In this document: in pieces, positions 7,861 to 15,766 of the stretch
Numbering within the stretch: the stretch's first letter is position 1
How the letters are laid out: every line of letters begins with the position of its first letter
NCBI GenBank assembly: GCA_002478045.1
Contig: DLLT01000042.1
Coordinates: 57,223-106,260, forward strand
Reading direction: 5' to 3'
Length of the DNA: 49,038 bases
DNA from: Porphyromonadaceae bacterium UBA7555
GTDB taxonomy: Bacteria; Bacteroidota; Bacteroidia; Bacteroidales; Muribaculaceae
Position numbers and translations under genes: made by a program
The notes under the pieces: model-generated
What the model was told of the DNA's origin: nothing
Database searches by the model: none
The model's input: the letters and a program-made list of their open reading frames with translations, nothing else

Positions 7861-10413
7861 ATGTTGAAAGGAGTACGCGCGTCTCGAAATCGACAAAACG
7901 GTCGATTCGGGCTGCTGCGGCATATCCTGCCGCATCGTGCCGCGCACACATGTAGGTTTGTATATATGATATGTGTGCTGTCAATGGCTACGGCTATGGG
8001 CGGATGCTCGTTCGGCGAGGCGCCCGTGCCTACGGGACAGGGCAAAATACGGCTGACAATCGGTGTCGATGCACAGATGCGTAGTGCTGACGGCAGTGCC
8101 TTTACGCCCGTACAGCCTATAGATCTCAGCCGCCTTTCGATGTCTATGACCACGGCCGATGGTGCATACAGTCATACATGGCAGAGCATAGACCAATTTG
8201 ATGCGACTCAGAGCTTCCCCGCCGGGACATATAAGGTCAGTGCATACTATGATGCGACCGATGACAACGAACCGTCATATTATGTCTCCGCCGAATTCGA
8301 TGTCTTGTCCGACCAAACCACCGATGTGACGCTCGATGCCACCATCAAAGATGCCGACGTAGCCCTTGCTATCGGGAACCATGGTGCGGATGTACGTCCC
8401 ATGGGAGTATGGGTGCGTGACGGGCGAGACCTTATGCATTATGTAGACCGGACGAGAGGCAAATTTGTTGCCGACGGTAATGCGACATTGTACCCTGTAG
8501 TCACCAATGCCGATGCAAGCCGTAGCTTTGTACTTGATGTATCCGCCGGCGCCGACCTCAGTTCCGCCACATACTATACTTACACATTATCCGGCGATGA
8601 CAACGCACTGAGCCTTAACGGGCAAGGCGTGAATAGTCGTATAACCACCGGCGCCGACTTCTGGAGTACCCCAGCGCCGAGTATAGGCAGTGCCGACATC
8701 CGCGAGGGGACCGTGCTCACTGTCTCTGAAGGTGTGCCCTTGGATGCGCCTGTCGTCATCACCGCCACTTCCGAGCGCCCGATGACGAGCTTGCTGTTAT
8801 CGATGAACTCCGCCTCCATTTACGGCTCCACCGACTTGCTTTCGGCCACATCGGGCCAAATACTCGTCGAGATGCAACGACATGGCTTTGTTTATACCGT
8901 GAGTGCCGACCGCCGTACGGTCACAATGGATTTCACACGACTGATCGAACAAGCTCCGACGCTTAACGCCGTATATACACGGCTTGCGCTTATGGCTACT
9001 GACAATCGCGGCGTATGTTCCGAGCCGTTTATGTTCGATGTTGATTCAAAGGCCGTTGAACTATCCCTCGAGACTGCCACACCCGCCGTGGTCGGTCTCG
9101 ACCGCTCCACAATTACGCTGAAGACCTCTACCACCAATGTCGAAGAAAGCGACTTTGCCGTCAGAGCATCCACATCCAAAGGCGAGACCGACTGCCCGAT
9201 TTCCAAATGGTCAGTGGATGTATCCTCAGGCACGGTGTCCTTTGACGTTGCCCTGCCCGGCGGCGTATCGCCCGCAGATGTAGTGGTGTATTACTTGGGT
9301 ACACCGCGTGTGTACGCCACCATAGCGCGAACTGCGCCGCAATGCACTATGAATATAGATGCCTATGCCACTACAATGTACATCACCTTTGAGTCGGCAC
9401 AAGGCGAAGATGCGGCAGCCGCTATGGCAAGTTACGCCACGTTCTATGCCTCCGATACCAAACTGAGCATTTGGGAACGCTATCCCGAAAAACATTCGGT
9501 TGTGGTCAGCGGTCTTACTCCCGGAAAACATTACAACGTCAGTGCATGCCTTATCGGCGATACCCCGGCCACGACAGCAACTATAACCACCGAGACGGCT
9601 CAAGAGTTGCCGCAAGGGACTTTTGAGGACGTCAAGACCATATACGAAGCCAAGCATCTGCCTTGCGGCGGCCGCTACAGTGCCGGCGAAATTCCCGTGG
9701 CTTCGCGTCAAAACTTCACGGATATCAAAATCATTTGGCCCGAGAAGCATTGGGCCGGAGTAAATGCCAAGACTTTCAGCGATGCTTGTGCTATGCCCAA
9801 CACGTGGTACAAGATGCCTTCGGGCAATATTGTTGAGACACTGTCCGATGACAGCCGCGTAATATGCCTGACCTCGGTGGGCTGGGACCTTGAAGGCGCA
9901 GACATCCCCGACTACATACAACAACGCGGTCAGTATATACCGTACAACAACAACGTGCCCAAGGTTGCACATCGCTCGGCAGGCAAGCTGTTCTTGGGAA
10001 GCTACACATTCGACCCCAAAACGCTCACCGAAACGTACAACGAAGGCATATCATTCCATTCGCGCCCTGCGGCACTCAACGGATCGTATAAATACCTGCC
10101 CGATGCAACGACGTATGACTCGGGTCTGATACGTGTAACCATATACGGAAAAGACGCTGACGGCCAAGAAATTGTCATCGGCAGCGGTGAAGCACAGATG
10201 CATATAGCTGCAGATATGACAGCTTTTAATATACCAATACATTACGGCATTAGTGGCGTCAAAGCCTGCCGCTTGTGCCTGATGGCATCATCGTCCATAC
10301 ACATAGGAGATATCGAATACGAGGATGCACACGTACCGGTGACAGCCTATCCGCAAAAAGGCGCATACATAGGCAGTTCGTTATGGCTCAATTCGCTGTA
10401 TCTCAGCTATTGA
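7861..10413 (+). CDS. PCMD-type surface lipoprotein with DUF4493-like N-terminus
   Basis: A large exported lipoprotein. The lipobox MATAMGGC ends at the Cys about 49 residues after this start. The frame is open from 7801, and ATGs at 7849, 7861 and 7966 are all possible; 7861 is a compromise. After the Cys comes a DUF4493-like sandwich (GKIRLTIGVDAQMRS, FPAGTYKVSAYYD), then further beta-rich repeats of about 100 residues. The C-terminal 260 residues resemble the PCMD (putative carbohydrate metabolism) fold, with HSRPAALNGSYKYLP as the recognisable strand. It is the first gene of a four-gene plus-strand cluster with two outer-membrane barrels and a second PCMD lipoprotein. The ligand and role are unknown. 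Confidence 0.78.
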   Translation: MLKGVRASRNRQNGRFGLLRHILPHRAAHTCRFVYMICVLSMATAMGGCSFGEAPVPTGQGKIRLTIGVDAQMRSADGSAFTPVQPIDLSRLSMSMTTADGAYSHTWQSIDQFDATQSFPAGTYKVSAYYDATDDNEPSYYVSAEFDVLSDQTTDVTLDATIKDADVALAIGNHGADVRPMGVWVRDGRDLMHYVDRTRGKFVADGNATLYPVVTNADASRSFVLDVSAGADLSSATYYTYTLSGDDNALSLNGQGVNSRITTGADFWSTPAPSIGSADIREGTVLTVSEGVPLDAPVVITATSERPMTSLLLSMNSASIYGSTDLLSATSGQILVEMQRHGFVYTVSADRRTVTMDFTRLIEQAPTLNAVYTRLALMATDNRGVCSEPFMFDVDSKAVELSLETATPAVVGLDRSTITLKTSTTNVEESDFAVRASTSKGETDCPISKWSVDVSSGTVSFDVALPGGVSPADVVVYYLGTPRVYATIARTAPQCTMNIDAYATTMYITFESAQGEDAAAAMASYATFYASDTKLSIWERYPEKHSVVVSGLTPGKHYNVSACLIGDTPATTATITTETAQELPQGTFEDVKTIYEAKHLPCGGRYSAGEIPVASRQNFTDIKIIWPEKHWAGVNAKTFSDACAMPNTWYKMPSGNIVETLSDDSRVICLTSVGWDLEGADIPDYIQQRGQYIPYNNNVPKVAHRSAGKLFLGSYTFDPKTLTETYNEGISFHSRPAALNGSYKYLPDATTYDSGLIRVTIYGKDADGQEIVIGSGEAQMHIAADMTAFNIPIHYGISGVKACRLCLMASSSIHIGDIEYEDAHVPVTAYPQKGAYIGSSLWLNSLYLSY

Positions 10414-10465
10414 TACATTAAAATACATTAAAGACAGACCAAGACAGACAACATATCGAGACAAT

Positions 10466-11233
10466 ATGACAAGAAAAATAATGGCACAATGTCGTGCAAA
10501 AAGCATGAGGAGGCTGGTCGCGGTTGCGGTGGCGCTGTTTTCCGTCATGCCGTTGATGGCACAAGAAAAATTCACCCGAGGCCTTAAGCAGATCTCCTTC
10601 ATACCCAAAGGACAATGGATTACGGGCGTCAGCGTCAGCTACTCGCAATCTTCGCAAGACAATTACCAGTTCCTTGTCTTTGAGAACCTCAACGGTGATA
10701 CATACACCTTCAAAGTCTCGCCAATGCTGATGTACTCCTTTGCAGACAATTTGGCCGCCGGCGGACGCTTTGCATACAGCCGCCAGCGCACCCAGTTGGA
10801 CAAGGCGCAAGTAGTCCTGGATTCGGAGACATCGTACGATGTAGACCATCTCTACAGCATAAGCCACAATTACTATGCCACTGCAGCTTTTCGCAACTAC
10901 ATAAGTTTGGGCAGCAGTACACGTTTCGGGCTTTTCAATGAAGTCCAACTGCAATTTGGCGGAGGACAAAGCAAATTGGAGAATGGCTCGGGAGTAGACT
11001 ACACAGGCACTTTCGAGAAAAACTTTTCGCTGAATGTCGGACTGGCGCCCGGCATTGTGATGTTTCTCAACAACTACTCGGCCATAGAGGTCAACGTTGG
11101 TGTCTTGGGCTTCAATTATCAGCATACCAAGTCTACCACCGACCAAATATATATAGCCAATCGCACGCTAAAGAGCGCCAACTTCAAAATTAACCTCTTT
11201 TCGATAACCTTTGGCGTAACATTTTACCTATGA
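10466..11233 (+). CDS. Outer-membrane beta-barrel protein, first paralog
   Basis: A 255-residue exported protein. A signal peptide (MRRLVAVAVALFSVMPLMAQ, M at about residue 14) precedes amphipathic strands typical of a small outer-membrane barrel, ending in FGVTFYL. The mature N-terminus has the motif FIPKGQW, which recurs in the next protein, and both share RFGxFNEVxLxF near residue 155. An upstream ATG at 10466 and an internal ATG at 10505 are both possible starts; the latter gives the cleaner signal peptide. It overlaps the next gene by four bases (ATGA). Function is unknown; it probably anchors or assists the flanking lipoproteins (inference). Confidence 0.8.
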   Translation: MTRKIMAQCRAKSMRRLVAVAVALFSVMPLMAQEKFTRGLKQISFIPKGQWITGVSVSYSQSSQDNYQFLVFENLNGDTYTFKVSPMLMYSFADNLAAGGRFAYSRQRTQLDKAQVVLDSETSYDVDHLYSISHNYYATAAFRNYISLGSSTRFGLFNEVQLQFGGGQSKLENGSGVDYTGTFEKNFSLNVGLAPGIVMFLNNYSAIEVNVGVLGFNYQHTKSTTDQIYIANRTLKSANFKINLFSITFGVTFYL

Positions 11234-12102
11234 TAAATATACGACTAAATAATACAGCGTTCAAGCGTATAACGCTGTTGATGACGGTATTTTGTGCCGT
11301 AGCCGTGACTATGTCCGGGCAAGTAGTGCGCAAAGACTCACTTACCCGGCAGCGCATAGCCGAAATGCTTGACGAGAAAGTGATAGTGGGCTCGGATACC
11401 GTCAGCATCATCATACCCGAGCGCAATTTCGGTAGATATGACAGAGGGCTGTACAACTACTTGTTTATACCCAAAGGGCAGTGGTCCTTCGGCTTAAGTG
11501 CTTCGTATGGCGAACTGAACACCGATGATGTTCAAGTATTAAATATGCTTAAAGACGTTGATTTCAAAGGTAAAATCTATAGCATACACCCCACGATAGG
11601 TTACTTTATACGCAACAACCAATCAGTAGGCATCAAGATGACGTACAGCCGAGGTACGGCCGATTTGGCCAACCTGGCCGTTGATTTTGACGATGACATT
11701 AACTTCAAACTCAAAGATGTCAGCTATTACACCGAGTCCTATGTCATTGGCGGGTTTTATCGGAATTATGTAGGCCTGGGTCGTGACAAACGTTTCGGCG
11801 TATTTAATGAAGTCGACTTGTCATTTCAAAGTGGGTCGTCACGCTTCAAGCGTCTGTACAATGACGAGCCCAAGAACACACGAACCACAGTCACTCAGGT
11901 TTCACTCAATTTCAGCCCCGGTGTGGCCGTGTTCATACAGGACAATGTAGCATTTAACGTTTCCTTTGGCGTCTTTGGTGTCAAGTGGCGCAAAGAGCAT
12001 CAGCTCACCAACGGCGTGGACGAAGGTACGCGTTTCAGCAGCGGAGCCAACTTCCGATTCAATATCTTCAATATCAACTTCGGCCTGATGGTCGTCATTT
12101 GA
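11230..12102 (+). CDS. Outer-membrane beta-barrel protein, second paralog
   Basis: A 290-residue exported protein similar in design to the one before it. A signal peptide (ITLLMTVFCAVAVTMSGQ) is followed by a 50-residue region and then LFIPKGQWSFGLSASYGE, matching FIPKGQW of the first paralog. Alternating strands follow, with KRFGVFNEVDLSFQSGSS equivalent to the paralog's RFGLFNEVQLQFGGGQS, and a C-terminal INFGLMVVI. It starts inside the last codon of the upstream gene, so the two are probably translated together. An adjacent tandem duplication is the simplest origin. No transport or enzyme motif is visible. Confidence 0.8.
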   Translation: MINIRLNNTAFKRITLLMTVFCAVAVTMSGQVVRKDSLTRQRIAEMLDEKVIVGSDTVSIIIPERNFGRYDRGLYNYLFIPKGQWSFGLSASYGELNTDDVQVLNMLKDVDFKGKIYSIHPTIGYFIRNNQSVGIKMTYSRGTADLANLAVDFDDDINFKLKDVSYYTESYVIGGFYRNYVGLGRDKRFGVFNEVDLSFQSGSSRFKRLYNDEPKNTRTTVTQVSLNFSPGVAVFIQDNVAFNVSFGVFGVKWRKEHQLTNGVDEGTRFSSGANFRFNIFNINFGLMVVI

Positions 12103-12156
12103 AATGCCTCGTGTCTGAAGACACACTTGGTATACAGGACAAATACAGACATCAAG

Positions 12157-13728
12157 ATGACAAAATTCACGACACATATAATCACTGCGACCATAGCCTT
12201 ATTGTGCGTACTCGGCGGATGTATCGAGAACGATATTCCTTATGCAAGGCTGCAATGCAACTTTACGTCAATTTCGGCCGAAGGTGAGGAGCGACCCACA
12301 GCCATAGATACAATGGCCTGCAAGGTTACTTTCTACCTTTCGGAAGAGGTGGACATTCATTCGGTGAAAATAGCGTCATACACTTTGAGTGAAGGCGCCT
12401 CGGTGGTAGGGGACACTATAAACCAACCATTTGACCTATCATCGCCCAAGACGGTGACACTCAGGCGATACCAGGATTGGCAATGGACCTTCGAGGCAAA
12501 GCAGACCATCGAAAGATATTTCACCGTAGACGGTGAAATCGGCGCAACAGTCATAGACATCCCGGCTCGTCGTGTAGTCGCGTATGTCAGCGATCAGACC
12601 GATATAACCAAGATTAAGGTATTGTCAGCCAAGCTCGGGCCCAAGGGCGCCAAGTCAACACCCGAGCTCGAAGGACAGACGGTAGACTTCTCGTCACCCG
12701 TAGAGGTTCAGGTAGAGGCATACGGACGCTCCGAGATATGGACCGTGTATGTTGAGCAGACCACGTCGCCGGTTACTACGGTACGCGTGGATGCCTGGAC
12801 TAATGTTGCATGGGTATATGGCGCGGCCGCCGACAGCGAAGACAACTATATCGAATATCGCCTCAAGGGAGCTTCAACGTGGACAAAAATTCCGTATGAT
12901 CGTCTGACCATACAAGGTGGTTCGTTCTATGCACGTCTTACAGGACTTGCTCCATCTTCGACTTACGAAGCCAGAGCCGTGAGCGGCGAATATCAAGGCG
13001 CCACACTCGAATTCACTACCGGATTGAATATTCAAATTCCGAACGCCGGCTTGGACAACTGGTGGCTCGATGGTAAAGTTTGGAACCCATGGGGCGAAAG
13101 CGATGAACAATATTGGGACACCGGCAATAAAGGAACAACCACACTAGGAGCCAGCAATAGTGTACCCACGGACGACACATACTCCGGGAAAGGCTATGCA
13201 GCCAAGCTCGAGACTCGTTTTGTCGGCATCGGCGTTGTTGGCAAACTTGCCGCCGGCAACCTATTTATAGGGAAATACGTCAAGACTGATGGTACTAACG
13301 GCATCTTAGCCTTCGGCCGTTCGTTTGAACAGCGGCCTACGCGTTTGCGTGGATATTTCAAATATCAGACTGCGCCCATATCCTCCACCACTGCAGGCTT
13401 CAACGATCTTAAAGGTCGTCCGGATACCTGTATAATATGGTGCGCACTGGTAGATACTCCCGAGCAATTCGAAATTCGTACCAATCCCAATAATCGTCAG
13501 CTCTTTGACCCCAATGGCTCGTATGTTGTGGCTTACGGTAAAATGGAAAGCGGCAAAAATGTAGACAATTACACTCAGTTCGACTTCGAACTCAAATATA
13601 CCTCGACACAGCGAGTGCCCAAATACATACTTATCACTGCATCGGCCAGCAAATACGGAGACTACTTTACCGGTGGCAATGGAGCAGTACTATATGTGGA
13701 TGACCTCGAGTTGATGTATGACTATTGA
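12157..13728 (+). CDS. PCMD-domain surface lipoprotein
   Basis: A 523-residue exported lipoprotein. Start at 12157 (MTKFTTHIITATIALLC) gives a signal peptide with lipobox VLGGC, Cys near residue 20. The frame continues upstream to a TTG at 12127, which is less likely. About 30-200 has two immunoglobulin-like segments, about 205-290 is fibronectin-III-like (LTGLAPSSTYEARAVSG), and about 295-523 is a clear PCMD (putative carbohydrate metabolism) domain with GLDNWWLDGKVWNPWGESD and RPTRLRGYFKYQ. It lies 54 bases after the second barrel gene. Domain family members are surface proteins of gut Bacteroidetes with no established activity. Confidence 0.87.
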   Translation: MTKFTTHIITATIALLCVLGGCIENDIPYARLQCNFTSISAEGEERPTAIDTMACKVTFYLSEEVDIHSVKIASYTLSEGASVVGDTINQPFDLSSPKTVTLRRYQDWQWTFEAKQTIERYFTVDGEIGATVIDIPARRVVAYVSDQTDITKIKVLSAKLGPKGAKSTPELEGQTVDFSSPVEVQVEAYGRSEIWTVYVEQTTSPVTTVRVDAWTNVAWVYGAAADSEDNYIEYRLKGASTWTKIPYDRLTIQGGSFYARLTGLAPSSTYEARAVSGEYQGATLEFTTGLNIQIPNAGLDNWWLDGKVWNPWGESDEQYWDTGNKGTTTLGASNSVPTDDTYSGKGYAAKLETRFVGIGVVGKLAAGNLFIGKYVKTDGTNGILAFGRSFEQRPTRLRGYFKYQTAPISSTTAGFNDLKGRPDTCIIWCALVDTPEQFEIRTNPNNRQLFDPNGSYVVAYGKMESGKNVDNYTQFDFELKYTSTQRVPKYILITASASKYGDYFTGGNGAVLYVDDLELMYDY

Positions 13729-13783
13729 TGCACAACGAAATGCCCCATAGTCAACAATAAATAGAAAATAACAAAACAGACAA

Positions 13784-15283
13784 ATGTCACGCAAGCGTAA
13801 AGAACTGCCGACGCTCGAATCATTTGAGCTTACAGATATAGCAGCCGAGGGCAATGCCTTGGGACGCACCGAAAGCGGTATGGTTGTCTTCGTGCCCTTT
13901 GGCGCACCCGGAGATATAGCCGATATCAAGATTGACAAAAAGAAAAAAAGTTTTGCCATAGGACATATAGCACGTATGGTACATCCTTCGGAAATACGAG
14001 TGAAGCCGCGCTGTCCGCATTTCGGAATATGCGGCGGATGCAGGTGGCAGCATATACCATACGAACGTCAACTGCAATGCAAGCAGCAGCAAGTGGCGGA
14101 CGCCCTCGAACGTATAGCTAAAGTCGAAATTCCGGGGATAAATCCTATACTCGGCTCTCCCGAGATATGGGAATATCGCAACAAAATGGAGTATACCTTT
14201 TCAAATCGCAGTTGGCTAACCTTTGAGCAACTAGCAAGCGGGGAAAAATTCACGGACCGTGATGCCGTAGGATTTCATATACCGGGGGCATTTGATAAAG
14301 TCCTTGACATCCGGACCTGCGTACTTCAGGATGATATAACCAATCGCGTGCGCAACCATATCAGGACTTTCGCCAAGAGTCATTCGTTGACATTCTATGA
14401 CCTTCGCGCACAGCATGGGCTATTGCGCACGATGATGATGCGCGTAGTCACCACGGGCGACATAATGGTAGTCATGGTTTTCGGCGAAGACAATGCCGAG
14501 CAAATTAAGCTTGTTATGGACAATCTGGCCGAGACTTTCCCCGAGATTACCTCTTTGCAATATGTGGTGAATACTAAGGCCAACGACACTTTCGGAGACT
14601 TGGAAGTATATCCGTATCGCGGAGCACCGTTTATAGAAGAAGAAATGGAGGGATTGCGCTTTCGCATCGGTCCCAAGTCGTTCTATCAGACCAATTCGCG
14701 AGGTGCCTATCAATTATACAAGGTTGTGCGAGACTTTGCCGCACTCGAGGGCAATGAATTAGTTTACGACCTTTATACCGGCACCGGAACTATAGCCAAC
14801 TTCGTCAGTCGCCGTTGTCGTCACGTTGTGGGTATAGAATATGTTCCCGAGGCCATAGAAGATGCCAAGGTGAACGCCTATGTAAACAGCATAGATAATA
14901 CCGAATTCTATGCCGGCGATATGAAGGACGTGCTTAACGATGATTTTGTCAATGAGCATGGTCATCCCGATGTGATTATTGTAGACCCGCCGCGAGCCGG
15001 TATGCATCAAGATGTAGTGGACGTGTTGCTGAGAACTGCGGCCAAGCGTATAGTATACGTGAGTTGTAATCCGGCGACACAAGCACGCGATTTGGCGTTA
15101 CTGGATCCCTTATATGAGGTGACGGCCGTGCAGCCCGTGGATATGTTTCCGCATACACAGCATGTCGAAAATGTGGTACGCCTAAACTTGCGCGATGTCC
15201 CTAAGCAGCCGCGACAGCCGGATCAGGCCGGCGAAGACACTTCGGGCGGCAATATCTCCGAGCCCGAGAGCGACGAATTGTAA
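13784..15283 (+). CDS. rlmD: 23S rRNA (uracil-5-)-methyltransferase RlmD/RumA family
   Basis: A 499-residue S-adenosylmethionine-dependent methylase that makes 5-methyluridine in RNA, by family most likely U1939 of 23S rRNA. The N-terminal ~65 residues form a TRAM RNA-binding domain. Cys77, Cys83 and Cys86 (CPHFGICGGC) belong to the [4Fe-4S] cluster. The methylase core has YDLYTGTGTIANF for SAM binding and VSCNPATQARDL with the catalytic Cys. The C-terminal ~25 residues are polar and overlap the convergent CYTH gene by 61 bases. It follows the PCMD/barrel cluster by 55 bases and could read through from it. The exact target base cannot be set from sequence alone. Confidence 0.92.
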   Translation: MSRKRKELPTLESFELTDIAAEGNALGRTESGMVVFVPFGAPGDIADIKIDKKKKSFAIGHIARMVHPSEIRVKPRCPHFGICGGCRWQHIPYERQLQCKQQQVADALERIAKVEIPGINPILGSPEIWEYRNKMEYTFSNRSWLTFEQLASGEKFTDRDAVGFHIPGAFDKVLDIRTCVLQDDITNRVRNHIRTFAKSHSLTFYDLRAQHGLLRTMMMRVVTTGDIMVVMVFGEDNAEQIKLVMDNLAETFPEITSLQYVVNTKANDTFGDLEVYPYRGAPFIEEEMEGLRFRIGPKSFYQTNSRGAYQLYKVVRDFAALEGNELVYDLYTGTGTIANFVSRRCRHVVGIEYVPEAIEDAKVNAYVNSIDNTEFYAGDMKDVLNDDFVNEHGHPDVIIVDPPRAGMHQDVVDVLLRTAAKRIVYVSCNPATQARDLALLDPLYEVTAVQPVDMFPHTQHVENVVRLNLRDVPKQPRQPDQAGEDTSGGNISEPESDEL

Positions 15284-15708
15284 TAGCGGACATCCCCCGA
15301 AACTTCCTTGCCTACAAAAGGAGGCAGAGAGACAACGGCATCCGCGGACGGCAATTCGACTTCGGCGACAGCCAGCCCGGACAACTCGCCTTCGAATATG
15401 TCCACTTCCCATGTATATCCGCCAAACGATACGTAATGGCGACGTTTGATGACAAGTCTTCCGATATGAAGTTCTATCATTGCACGAGCATCCTCGACCG
15501 GTATAGGATATTCCCATTCGCCGCGAGATATGCCTTTGTTGCGGCTCTTGACCGTCAAATAGGCCGAAGAGTCGTCAATAATGCGGACGCGGATGGTACA
15601 GTCCGGATTTACAGACAGATAGAATTGGCAGAAGTGACGGCTCGCGGACGACATAGAACGCCACTCATCAGATTTTACAAGATACTTTCGTTCGATTTCG
15701 ACAGCCAT
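15223..15708 (-). CDS. CYTH-domain protein (triphosphate-tunnel family)
   Basis: A 161-residue protein starting MAVEIERKYLV, with the ExExK signature (E4, E6, K8) that opens a CYTH domain. Later paired charged residues in TIRVRI, YLTVKSR, VIKRRHYV, WEVDIFEG and AEVELP fit the eight-stranded tunnel that binds triphosphate and metal. The family includes thiamine triphosphatases, inorganic triphosphatases and class IV adenylate cyclases; which applies cannot be told here. The stop lies inside the 3' end of rlmD (tail-to-tail overlap of 61 bases). The start at 15708 is preferred over 15741 because the shorter form begins at the motif and a -7 box lies just upstream. Confidence 0.88.
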   Translation of the reverse strand: MAVEIERKYLVKSDEWRSMSSASRHFCQFYLSVNPDCTIRVRIIDDSSAYLTVKSRNKGISRGEWEYPIPVEDARAMIELHIGRLVIKRRHYVSFGGYTWEVDIFEGELSGLAVAEVELPSADAVVSLPPFVGKEVSGDVRYYNSSLSGSEILPPEVSSPA

Positions 15709-15738
15709 AGCTAATGAATTAGACAAGAAACTTTTGTT

Positions 15739-15746
15739 CAAAGTTA
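15739..15746 (-). promoter_or_regulatory. -7 box (TAACTTTG) for the CYTH gene
   Basis: An exact TANNTTTG match on the minus strand, 31 bases before the CYTH ATG at 15708 and inside the space it shares with the divergent DUF5686 gene. A TTTG at 15764-15761 is 14 bases away, shorter than the usual spacing. Confidence 0.5.
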
Positions 15747-15766
15747 GCGAATATTTCCGACAAACG

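Noticed and set aside
9226..9972. A 248-residue minus-strand frame over the first PCMD lipoprotein
   Set aside because: Antisense to the lipoprotein gene and lacking any recognised motif.
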